Shown here in pieces: positions 1-4,744 of a stretch of 5,269 nt of DNA. A program made the position numbers and the translations under genes. The notes below the pieces were generated by a model, which saw nothing but the letters and a program-made list of their open reading frames with translations, searched no databases and was not told where the DNA came from. How positions within the stretch are numbered: position 1 is the first letter of the stretch; each line of letters starts with the position of its first letter. Location: NCBI GenBank assembly GCA_023431215.1, contig JAEYXR010000057.1, forward strand, positions 1-5,269, written 5' to 3'. The stretch is from Bacillota bacterium (lineage in GTDB: Bacteria > Bacillota > Clostridia > Oscillospirales > Ruminococcaceae).

Positions 1-70
1 GCTGGCAGCATTGCAAAATAGGCGCAGGGCCGGGGGCTGCCATGGAATTTGGACTTAATTTTTGTTCCAT
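1..70 (-). CDS. Start of a gene cut by the left edge, probable ABC transporter ATP-binding protein
   Basis: Only the first 23 codons are in the window, beginning MEQKLSPNSM and reaching APILQCCQ. The ATG at 70-68 lies 2 bp after the TGA of the GntR gene and 10 nt after an excellent ribosome site, AAAGGAGG (complement of 81-88), so the two genes form a tightly packed operon. A second in-frame ATG at 43-41 has no comparable ribosome site. YtrA-type GntR regulators are usually followed by an ABC ATPase, and a hydrophobic I-L-x-C stretch just before the edge resembles the first beta strand of such ATPases. No Walker motif can be seen because the gene is cut, so the function is inferred from context. 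The existence of the gene is more certain than its product. Confidence 0.6.
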   Translation of the reverse strand, partial: MEQKLSPNSMAAPGPAPILQCCQ

Positions 71-72
71 CT

Positions 73-444
73 TCAGTGTTCCTCCTTTGGTACAAACGAA
101 GCAATCATTGCTGCCACCTGTTCCCGGTCAAAGCCCAGGCGGGCCATTTTTTCTAAAAATTCTTCAATGGCTTCCATTGCCAAACTCTCCTTTACCTGAG
201 CAAATATACTGTCATCCATGCTTACAAAGCGTCCGCTTGTACGCTGGCTGGTTAAAAACCCCTCTCGCTCCAGCTCGCTTAATGCTTTTTGCATGGTATT
301 TGGATTAACTCCTGCCTCGGCTGCAAGGTCACGCACCGAGGGCATCCGTGATCCGGCGGAAAACTCTCCCGACAGAATGCCCAACTTAATACGGTCAACC
401 AGCTGAATATAAATTGGTCGATCGCTTACCAGGTTCCATGCCAT
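73..444 (-). CDS. GntR-family transcriptional repressor, YtrA subfamily
   Basis: A 123-residue cytoplasmic DNA-binding protein. Residues 10-75 form a winged helix-turn-helix typical of GntR proteins: IYIQLVDRIKLGI, then SGSxMPSVRDLA-like helix 1, then GVNPNTMQKALSELEREG as the recognition helix, and the wing TSGRFV. The C-terminal part (about 78-123) is only a short helical tail, so no FCD or UTRA ligand domain is present; that short tail and the roughly 120-residue length define the YtrA subfamily. The ATG at 444-442 is chosen because AGGAG stands 8 nt upstream. YtrA-type proteins normally repress their own operon, which encodes ABC transporters often induced by cell-wall-active compounds; the ligand here is unknown. 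The perfect palindrome over its promoter supports autorepression. A second gene follows after 2 bp. Confidence 0.93.
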   Translation of the reverse strand: MAWNLVSDRPIYIQLVDRIKLGILSGEFSAGSRMPSVRDLAAEAGVNPNTMQKALSELEREGFLTSQRTSGRFVSMDDSIFAQVKESLAMEAIEEFLEKMARLGFDREQVAAMIASFVPKEEH

Positions 445-461
445 GGCGTCGTCTCCTTTCT

Positions 462-495
462 GTACTATTGTATTATTGGCTTAATACAATAGTAC
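462..495. promoter_or_regulatory. Perfect palindromic operator for the GntR/YtrA regulator
   Basis: The arms at 462-475 (GTACTATTGTATTA) and 482-495 are exact reverse complements, 14 bp each, separated by 6 bp (TTGGCT). The site covers the -10 hexamer and the expected transcription start of the minus-strand GntR promoter and ends 17 bp before its start codon. That position is ideal for a repressor that blocks its own promoter, and long AT-rich palindromes of this kind are typical of YtrA-subfamily operators. That this particular protein binds here is inferred from position and symmetry. Confidence 0.85.
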
Positions 496-517
496 GATAG
501 GCTTATCTATTTGTCAA
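489..517 (-). promoter_or_regulatory. SigA-type promoter of the GntR operon
   Basis: On the minus strand an exact TTGACA (complement of 512-517) is followed after 17 bp by TACTAT (complement of 489-494), which matches four of six bases of the -10 consensus. Transcription would start near 482 and read into the GntR gene. The -10 lies inside the right arm of the palindrome, so a bound repressor would directly exclude RNA polymerase. Confidence 0.75.
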
Positions 518-570
518 TGGGTTCTTTTAAATTTTACTCATTTTCAATACAAAATTTTTACCAGCAATAG

Positions 571-613
571 AAAAAAACCAGAAACGGAACCGCTTCACCG
601 CTTCTGGTTTTTT
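571..613 (-). terminator. Intrinsic terminator of the yeiH-like gene
   Basis: The arms at 572-587 and 598-613 pair over 16 bp around a 10-nt loop. Read on the minus strand the only imperfect position is a G-U wobble and the stem runs into seven U residues (complement of 571-577). Read on the plus strand that position is an A-C mismatch, so the structure is better suited to ending transcription from the right. It begins 10 bp beyond the stop codon of the yeiH-like gene and insulates it from the GntR operon. Confidence 0.88.
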
Positions 614-623
614 ATAACGAGAT

Positions 624-1655
624 TTAGATTTGACCCATCATCAGCTGTACCATAAAGGACACCACAACAACCAGGGCCGAGATGATAAACCCATGGAGCA
701 TGGGTAAAAATCCTGATTTGGAAACTTCTTTAAAATTGGTTTTTAACCCAATGGCACCCAAAGCCATCACCATAAAAAATTTGCTTAGGTTAGAGACCTG
801 TTCACTGAGAGTATCGGAAACAATGCCGGTGCTTTTAATGGCAACCATGGCAAGAAACATCAAGATAAAGTAAGGAAAGATTTTTTTGAGATTAACCTTG
901 CGGTGCTCAACAGTTTGTCCTGTGGCAGCCGCAAGCTTGCGGGCGTTAAGGCGCTCGTTGATAAAGGAGAAAATCAGAACCACAGGAATGATGGAAAGGG
1001 TGCGGGTAAGCTTTACAATGACAGAATAAGCTCCGGCAGCGTCCGAAAATGCGTAACCTGCAGCAACTACCGAGGAAGTGTCATTAACAGCGGTACCGGC
1101 CCATAGTCCAAAGCCGATGTCGCTCATACCAAAATAGCGTCCCATAATGGGAAAGAGAACCACCATCACTATGTCAAAGATAAATGTTGCAGAGATTGCG
1201 TATGCAATATCACGATCTTCGGCGTCAATGGTGGGTGCTATTGCCGCAATGGCGGAGCCGCCGCAAATGCCGGTACCTGCAGAAATCAAGCCGGAAAGCT
1301 TCCAGTTCATTCCAAAAAGCTTACCCAGTACATAGCCGCCGCCAAAGGCAGCAAACAGGGTAAAGCACATGACGATGAGCGAGTAGCGTCCAACCTGTAA
1401 TACTTGAGTAAAGCTTAAGGTAAGGCCCATTAGAATAATGGCCAGACGCAGTATCTGCTTAGAAGTTAGAGAAATACCGTGTTTAAAGATTTTATAACGG
1501 GAGATGATGGGATTGAAAGCCATACCGATAAGCAGGGCAAAAACGCCTGCACTGATGAGGTGGTAGGGAATAAAACCGCTTATGACGATAGATACTCCGG
1601 CAAGAACCACCGCCAAAAGAATCCCGGGAAAAACTTGTTTTATAGTTGTTACCAT
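624..1655 (-). CDS. YeiH-family membrane transporter, putative sulfate exporter family (UPF0324)
   Basis: A 343-residue, very hydrophobic protein with about ten predicted membrane-spanning segments and little soluble sequence apart from a basic loop near residues 230-260. Two conserved family patches are visible: GTGICGGSAIAAIAP at about residues 127-141 and AVNDTSSVVAAG at about 189-200, which correspond to the GTSICG and V-x-E/D-x-x-x-VVAAG regions of E. coli YeiH. The family is catalogued as putative sulfate exporters; the true substrate (sulfite, sulfate or another sulfonate-like anion) is not settled. The frame can be opened at GTG 1682, but no ribosome site precedes it, whereas ATG 1655 has GGAG 8 nt upstream, so 1655 is preferred. 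The gene is single, ends at its own terminator and is divergent from a LysR-type regulator that probably controls it. Confidence 0.9.
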   Translation of the reverse strand: MVTTIKQVFPGILLAVVLAGVSIVISGFIPYHLISAGVFALLIGMAFNPIISRYKIFKHGISLTSKQILRLAIILMGLTLSFTQVLQVGRYSLIVMCFTLFAAFGGGYVLGKLFGMNWKLSGLISAGTGICGGSAIAAIAPTIDAEDRDIAYAISATFIFDIVMVVLFPIMGRYFGMSDIGFGLWAGTAVNDTSSVVAAGYAFSDAAGAYSVIVKLTRTLSIIPVVLIFSFINERLNARKLAAATGQTVEHRKVNLKKIFPYFILMFLAMVAIKSTGIVSDTLSEQVSNLSKFFMVMALGAIGLKTNFKEVSKSGFLPMLHGFIISALVVVVSFMVQLMMGQI

Positions 1656-1740
1656 TTTACTAACTCCATTCTCAAATTCCACATTTATATAAATTCGACG
1701 GTCTTGATTTTAACATACATTTACTATAAAATGAAATTAT

Positions 1741-1763
1741 TATTTATTATTATTTAATAAATA
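1741..1763. repeat. AT-only inverted repeat in the divergent intergenic region
   Basis: TATTTATT at 1741-1748 and AATAAATA at 1756-1763 are perfect 8-bp arms around 7 bp. The inner part has the TATT-N7-AATA shape seen in some LysR boxes, but the region is nearly pure A and T, where such symmetry arises easily. It would lie in the 5' leader of the yeiH-like transcript if the promoter proposed upstream of it is right. Confidence 0.35.
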
Positions 1764-1766
1764 TAA

Positions 1767-1796
1767 CTTATAATTATTGATGGAGCTGTATCACAA
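1767..1796 (-). promoter_or_regulatory. Possible promoter of the yeiH-like gene
   Basis: On the minus strand TTGTGA (complement of 1791-1796, four of six consensus bases) and TATAAG (complement of 1767-1772, five of six) are separated by 18 bp, which would give a leader of roughly 105 nt. The poor -35 overlaps the TGTATC palindrome, as expected for a LysR-activated promoter. The surrounding DNA is very AT-rich, so other -10 matches exist (for example TATAGT further downstream) and the call is tentative. Confidence 0.4.
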
Positions 1797-1807
1797 AGGT
1801 GGATACA
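1787..1807. promoter_or_regulatory. Candidate LysR-type regulator binding site between the divergent genes
   Basis: TGTATC (1787-1792) and GATACA (1802-1807) are perfect 6-bp arms around 9 bp. T1791 and A1803 are separated by exactly 11 bases, the T-N11-A geometry of LysR-family boxes. A further half-site, TGTGATACA at 1872-1880, is the exact reverse complement of TGTATCACA at 1787-1795. The palindrome overlaps the proposed -35 of the yeiH-like gene and lies upstream of a TTGACT (1824-1829) that may be the -35 of the LysR gene; that gene has no convincing -10. Binding by the adjacent regulator is an inference from geometry and location. Confidence 0.55.
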
Positions 1808-1896
1808 ATATGAAAACTACCCATTGACTATTTGTAAAGTGTTGTTAGTGTTCTCTTTTACAAAAATTTCATGTGATACAAAGAGGAGCGAAGAAA

Positions 1897-2781
1897 ATGC
1901 TGGAACCACGGATTTATACTTTTTTGACGCTTTGCCGGTTGGGCAATTATACCCGCACCGCCGAGGAACTGCATATTACACAGCCTGCTGTTACCCAGCA
2001 TATTCAATATCTGGAAGAACAGTATGGCTCCAAGCTGATAACATACAGCGGAAAAAATATGGTGCTGACCCCACAGGGGGAATTGCTACGCCGCCATGCT
2101 GCCGCCATGCAAGCAGATGCAATACATCTTCAAACCCTGCTGCAAAATTTTGAGGATTCCGCGGCAGCAGTGGTATTTGGCGCTACAAGGACCATTGGAG
2201 AATATACCATGCCGCCTATTATGGCCAGGCTGATGACCCTTGAGCCGGGATGCCACATTACCATGCTGGTAGACAATACCTATAATCTTTTAAAAATGCT
2301 GGACAGCGGAGAAATCCAGTTTGCACTGGTGGAAGGAATTTTTGACAAATCACGGTACGATTCTATCCCTTTCAGTAGCGAGGAGTATGTTGCAGTGGCA
2401 GCAGCAGACTCTCCATTGTGCCACAAAGAGGTAAGGCTGCAGGATTTGCTGGGATACCGCCTGCTTCTTCGTGAACCGGGCTCAGGCAGCCGCGATATTT
2501 TAGAGCATATTTTGAGTGAACATAATTTGGGTGTTCAAAGCTTTGCTTCGGTGAGCGTATTGGGGTCTATCAGTGCTATCAAAGAATTGACCCGCCGTGG
2601 GCTGGGTATCACCTTTTTATACAGGGCTGCTGCAGAGCAGGAGCTCAAAAACGGCACTCTGGGTAAAATTGAGCTGCAGGATTTTAAAGCAGCACACGAC
2701 TTTAGCTTTGTATTTGTTCAGGGCAGCCGCCACAGCCAGGAATATTTAAGCTGGGCACAAACTTTTGCAAAGCTGCGGTAA
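1897..2781 (+). CDS. LysR-family transcriptional regulator, divergent from the yeiH-like gene
   Basis: A 294-residue protein with the standard LysR layout. An N-terminal winged helix-turn-helix occupies residues 1-60, with the recognition region NYTRTAEELHITQPAVTQHI at about 17-36 and the wing ending in LTPQGELL. A linker helix spans about 60-88. A periplasmic-binding-protein-like effector domain runs from about residue 90 (VVFGATRTIGEY) to the end, including the family-typical LLLREPGSGSR stretch near 190. The GTG at 1873 opens the frame, but ATG 1897 has AGGAG 8 nt upstream and gives the usual LysR N-terminus, so it is chosen. The effector domain looks like the CysB/CysL/YeiE side of the family. 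In enterobacteria YeiE is encoded next to and divergent from yeiH and responds to sulfite, so control of the neighbour by a sulfur oxyanion is a reasonable inference. No clear terminator follows. Confidence 0.92.
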   Translation: MLEPRIYTFLTLCRLGNYTRTAEELHITQPAVTQHIQYLEEQYGSKLITYSGKNMVLTPQGELLRRHAAAMQADAIHLQTLLQNFEDSAAAVVFGATRTIGEYTMPPIMARLMTLEPGCHITMLVDNTYNLLKMLDSGEIQFALVEGIFDKSRYDSIPFSSEEYVAVAAADSPLCHKEVRLQDLLGYRLLLREPGSGSRDILEHILSEHNLGVQSFASVSVLGSISAIKELTRRGLGITFLYRAAAEQELKNGTLGKIELQDFKAAHDFSFVFVQGSRHSQEYLSWAQTFAKLR

Positions 2782-2855
2782 GCTGTGGGCGCAAAAAATA
2801 GAGAGCAGTGACAGATACAGTCGCAGAACCCAAAAATATGTTATAATAAAAAGAA

Positions 2856-2872
2856 ATATACTTAAAGTATAT
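2856..2872. repeat. Short perfect palindrome upstream of spoIIAA
   Basis: ATATACT (2856-2862) and AGTATAT (2866-2872) are perfect 7-bp arms around TAA. It immediately precedes the hairpin and Spo0A box at 2873-2892. It could be a regulator site, or it could be chance symmetry in AT-rich DNA. Confidence 0.4.
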
Positions 2873-2894
2873 AATGCTCCTTCGACAGCATTTT
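2873..2894 (+). terminator. Weak hairpin with a short T tract after the LysR gene
   Basis: AATGCT (2873-2878) and AGCATT (2887-2892) pair around an 8-nt loop and are followed by two further Ts, giving four in a row at 2891-2894. It lies about 90 bp beyond the LysR stop codon and is the only terminator-like element there. With a 6-bp stem it would be weak. It coincides with the Spo0A box, so the symmetry may serve DNA binding instead. Confidence 0.3.
2881..2887 (-). promoter_or_regulatory. Spo0A box upstream of the spoIIA operon
   Basis: The minus strand reads TGTCGAA exactly, the seven-base core of the Spo0A box. Phosphorylated Spo0A is the established activator of the spoIIA operon in Bacillus and of early sporulation genes in Clostridia. 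The box lies about 80 bp upstream of the proposed -35 element, farther than is ideal for direct activation. A random 7-mer match anywhere in the window is not surprising, but one in this 275-bp leader is more meaningful. Confidence 0.55.
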
Positions 2895-2929
2895 CAAACA
2901 AAAAAGCTTATCCTAAAATCAACGTCTTT

Positions 2930-2956
2930 TTGCAGTATAACCAACCAATACTGCAA
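2930..2956. promoter_or_regulatory. Perfect inverted repeat just upstream of the spoIIA promoter
   Basis: TTGCAGTAT (2930-2938) and ATACTGCAA (2948-2956) are exact 9-bp reverse complements around 9 bp, ending 11 bp before the proposed -35. The arms contain G and C, no T tract follows, and the position is right for an activator or repressor operator. I do not recognise the motif as the site of a known regulator. Confidence 0.5.
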
Positions 2957-2967
2957 TGGCAGATAAT

Positions 2968-2997
2968 AGGACAAGCTTTTTTCCTTTTGTGTATAAT
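2968..2997 (+). promoter_or_regulatory. Probable promoter of the spoIIA operon
   Basis: TATAAT (2992-2997) is an exact -10 hexamer, preceded after 18 bp by AGGACA (2968-2973), which matches four of six bases of the -35. Transcription would start near 3004, about 50 nt before the spoIIAA start codon. The spoIIA operon of B. subtilis uses SigH; here ATAGGACAA (2966-2974) resembles the SigH -35, but no GAAT-type -10 stands at the SigH spacing, so a SigA-type promoter with a weak -35 dependent on an activator fits better. Confidence 0.5.
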
Positions 2998-3016
2998 TTT
3001 GCCCTGTGTGGGCAAA
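2998..3016. promoter_or_regulatory. Perfect palindrome over the spoIIA transcription start
   Basis: TTTGCCC (2998-3004) and GGGCAAA (3010-3016) are exact 7-bp arms around TGTGT, starting one base after the -10 hexamer. No T run follows, so it is not an intrinsic terminator. It could be a repressor operator across the start site, or a small hairpin at the very 5' end of the mRNA if transcription begins upstream. Confidence 0.5.
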
Positions 3017-3056
3017 CTAAATTTGAATTATGTCTAAGGACAAAGGAGGAATTGAG

Positions 3057-3395
3057 TTGCCAGCCAGGATACATAGTACCGAAGACCGGCTTGAGGTCTT
3101 TTTAACCGGCGAATTAGATCATCATAATACCCGAAAAATCAGGGAGGATATTGATTCCAGCGCACAGTGCAACCAGCCAAAAGAGCTGGTGTTGGACTTT
3201 GGCGGAGTAGAATTTATGGATTCTTCCGGCATTGGGCTGGTTTTGGGAAGATACCGGCTGATGCAGGATTTGGGGGGCACCCTGTGCTTAAAAAATGTGC
3301 CCACACACATCAAAAAGGTGATGCGGGTGGCGGGAATAGAAAACCTGTGCACCTCTGGCAAAAAGGACAAGGGGGATAAACACGATGATAAGTGA
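3057..3395 (+). CDS. spoIIAA: SpoIIAA, anti-sigma F factor antagonist
   Basis: A 112-residue single STAS-domain protein, close to the 117 residues of B. subtilis SpoIIAA. The family hallmarks are LTGELDHHNT at residues 16-25 and FMDSSGIGLVLGRY at 53-66; Ser56 corresponds to Ser58 of B. subtilis, the residue phosphorylated by SpoIIAB. In its dephosphorylated form (after SpoIIE acts in the forespore) it binds SpoIIAB and frees SigF. An ATG at 3030 is in frame, but AAAGGAGG at 3042-3049 lies 7 nt before TTG 3057, and the protein from TTG matches the family N-terminus, so TTG is chosen. A weak TTG start may keep the level of the protein limited. The C-terminus from residue 100 is a lysine- and aspartate-rich tail unlike that of Bacillus. 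It overlaps spoIIAB by 11 bp, which suggests coupled translation. Confidence 0.96.
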   Translation: MPARIHSTEDRLEVFLTGELDHHNTRKIREDIDSSAQCNQPKELVLDFGGVEFMDSSGIGLVLGRYRLMQDLGGTLCLKNVPTHIKKVMRVAGIENLCTSGKKDKGDKHDDK

Positions 3396-3834
3396 AAATA
3401 AAATGAAAGTGTCTTTTCCCAGCCGCTCGGTGAATGAGGCATTTGCACGTACTGTGGTAGCGGCATTTGTGGCAGCGGCCGACCCCACAGTGGACGAGCT
3501 GTGCGATATCCGTACCGCCGTTTCGGAGGCTGTTACCAACTGCATTGTTCATGGCTACCGCGATACTCTGGGCACAATTTACATATCAGGCGTGATGTAC
3601 CCCGGAGGCCGTGTAGTAATCAAGATAAAGGATAACGGCTGTGGTATAGAGAACATAAAACAAGCCATGGAACCTCTGTTTACCACCTGCAAAAGCGGCG
3701 AGCGGGCAGGCTTAGGTTTTGCTGTGATGGAAGAACTCATGGACAAGGTAAGGGTGCGCTCCATACCTGGGAAAGGAACCACTGTCATCATGGAACGCAT
3801 CATTAAATCCAAACAACAAATACAAAAAGTATAA
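3385..3834 (+). CDS. spoIIAB: SpoIIAB, anti-sigma F factor and serine kinase
   Basis: A 149-residue GHKL-fold (Bergerat ATP-binding) protein, near the 146 residues of B. subtilis SpoIIAB. With ATP it binds SigF as an inhibitor, and it phosphorylates SpoIIAA on serine. Visible motifs are the N box SEAVTNCIVHGY with Glu48 and Asn52 (residues 47-58), the G1 box DNGCGI (83-88), EPLFTT (96-101) and the G2 region GERAGLGFAVMEELMD (105-120), followed by the G3-like GKGTT (129-133). Compared with Bacillus the ATP lid (TCKSGERAG) is similar in length but carries Cys102. The ATG at 3385 has GGGGG 9 nt upstream, inside the end of spoIIAA, so the two proteins are probably made at linked rates. An AT-rich gap follows before sigF. 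Confidence 0.97.
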   Translation: MISENKMKVSFPSRSVNEAFARTVVAAFVAAADPTVDELCDIRTAVSEAVTNCIVHGYRDTLGTIYISGVMYPGGRVVIKIKDNGCGIENIKQAMEPLFTTCKSGERAGLGFAVMEELMDKVRVRSIPGKGTTVIMERIIKSKQQIQKV

Positions 3835-3850
3835 TATTATATTTATTATA
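3830..3850. repeat. AT-only inverted repeat at the end of spoIIAB
   Basis: TATAATA (3830-3836) and TATTATA (3844-3850) are perfect 7-bp arms around 7 bp, covering the spoIIAB stop codon. The stem would be weak in RNA because it has no G-C pairs, and no T tract follows. It sits in the 84-bp gap (3835-3918) before sigF, where I see no convincing promoter or open reading frame. Confidence 0.35.
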
Positions 3851-3918
3851 AAATTTGTATATAGCAATAGTGTTGCACTTCAGTTTGACACAACGACAAA
3901 AGGAGAGGGGGCTCAGCT

Positions 3919-4596
3919 GTGCCCACAGAGACCATACAAACCATAGAGCGCAACGCCATGGTAGAACAGAACATGGGCCTGGTGCACTCCTGCGCCCACC
4001 GCTTTAAGGGCCGGGGAATTGAATATGATGATTTGTTTCAGGCAGGATGCATGGGGCTGGTAAAGGCCACCGATGCCTTTGACCCTGACAGAGGTGTCAT
4101 GTTCTCCACCTATGCTGTCCCGGTGATTCTGGGTGAGATACGCAGGCTGTTTCGAGATGGCGGCACCGTTAAAGTCAGCCGCAGTATCAAAGAGCTTGGA
4201 ATTAAAACCATGCGTGTGCGGGAGCACCTTAGTACCAGTCTTGGGCGTGACCCCACCATCAGCGAGGTAGCTGCTGCAATGGACAGGTCGGTAGAAGATG
4301 TAACAGAGGCACTGGCAGCTGCAGCCCCGCCAATTTCTCTTACCGAGGAAGATGATGAGGGCGGTGGACAGATGGACCTACCCACCGATTCCCCCGAAGA
4401 GCTGATTTCTGACCTGCTTTCTTTAAAGCAGATTTTGGCTACCTTGGAGGAAGGAGACAGGCGGCTCATTGTTCTTCGCTACTATCGGGGTCAAACCCAG
4501 ACAGAGGCCGCCAAGGTTTTAGGCATGACGCAGGTGCAGGTCTCACGACGAGAAAAAAAGATTCTTCAGCATTTTAGGCGTCAAATGCTGGAATAA
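3919..4596 (+). CDS. sigF: RNA polymerase sigma factor SigF (forespore-specific)
   Basis: A 225-residue sigma-70-family factor that directs early forespore transcription. Region 2 covers about residues 11-90, with YDDLFQAGCMGLVKATDAFD (36-55), FSTYAVPVILGEIRRLFRD and GTVKVSRS, the SigF/SigG signature. Region 3 is about 91-150. Region 4 is about 165-223, with LRYYRGQTQTEAAKVLGMTQ and VSRREKKIL as its helix-turn-helix. Its place directly after spoIIAA and spoIIAB identifies it as SigF and not SigG. The only plausible start is GTG 3919: the purine-rich AGGAGAGGGGG at 3901-3911 precedes it and an in-frame TGA lies at 3886. The protein is about 30 residues shorter than B. subtilis SigF; much of this is at the N-terminus, where the E-L-I-x-x-x-Q-x-G-D helix is absent. 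The 84-bp gap from spoIIAB is unusual for this operon. Confidence 0.95.
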   Translation: MPTETIQTIERNAMVEQNMGLVHSCAHRFKGRGIEYDDLFQAGCMGLVKATDAFDPDRGVMFSTYAVPVILGEIRRLFRDGGTVKVSRSIKELGIKTMRVREHLSTSLGRDPTISEVAAAMDRSVEDVTEALAAAAPPISLTEEDDEGGGQMDLPTDSPEELISDLLSLKQILATLEEGDRRLIVLRYYRGQTQTEAAKVLGMTQVQVSRREKKILQHFRRQMLE

Positions 4597-4633
4597 ATAG
4601 CCCAGAAAGGCATCTGATAAGATGCAAGAAAAA

Positions 4634-4673
4634 GACCCGGGAGGTTCTGCAGCAAACAGAGCCTTCCGGGTTT
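4634..4673. terminator. Shared terminator between sigF and the convergent nucleotidyltransferase gene
   Basis: The arms at 4635-4649 and 4657-4671 form a 15-bp stem with a 7-nt loop. On the plus strand two positions are G-U pairs, so the stem is strong, but only UUU follows. On the minus strand those positions are A-C mismatches, but the stem is followed by CTTTTTCTT (complement of 4625-4633), a better U tract. It probably serves both genes, about 40 bp after sigF and about 75 bp after the minus-strand gene. A small GCATC/GATGC hairpin (4610-4625) adjoins it. Confidence 0.7.
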
Positions 4674-4744
4674 CGTAATGATATAGTCAAACAATAGCCA
4701 CCAAATAGTACGCGGCAGGTGTATCATAAAGGCAATACAAGACT

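Noticed and set aside
1656..1682. GTG 1682 as the start of the yeiH-like protein.
   Set aside because: No Shine-Dalgarno sequence precedes it, while ATG 1655 has GGAG at ideal spacing.
1694..1700. TTCGACG as a second Spo0A box, near the yeiH-like start.
   Set aside because: It has one mismatch to the core, and nothing links this gene to Spo0A control; chance is sufficient.
2838..2850. TATAATAAA stretch as a promoter -10 for an early spoIIA transcript.
   Set aside because: No reasonable -35 lies 16-19 bp upstream, and the region is AT-rich enough for such a match to be accidental.
2765..3037. 90-codon open frame between the LysR gene and spoIIAA.
   Set aside because: It overlaps the LysR end, has no ribosome site, shows no domain features and spans promoter and palindrome elements.
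3122..3552. Minus-strand open frames opposite spoIIAA and spoIIAB.
   Set aside because: They are antisense shadows of well-identified genes, without ribosome sites or recognisable domains.
3885..3913. Exact TTGACA at 3885-3890 as a promoter for sigF.
   Set aside because: The -10 position would fall in GGGGCT inside the ribosome site of sigF, and transcription would start at or beyond the start codon.
4110..4469. 119-codon minus-strand frame inside sigF.
   Set aside because: It is a serine-rich low-complexity translation antisense to the conserved sigma factor, with no independent support.
4720..4739. Second copy of a TGTATCAYAAAGG...ATACA motif, resembling the site at 1787-1807.
   Set aside because: The shared core is 12 of 13 bases, and several such matches are expected by chance in 5 kb. 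The spacing differs by one base and it lies in a 3' region with no promoter role, so I do not treat it as a regulator site.
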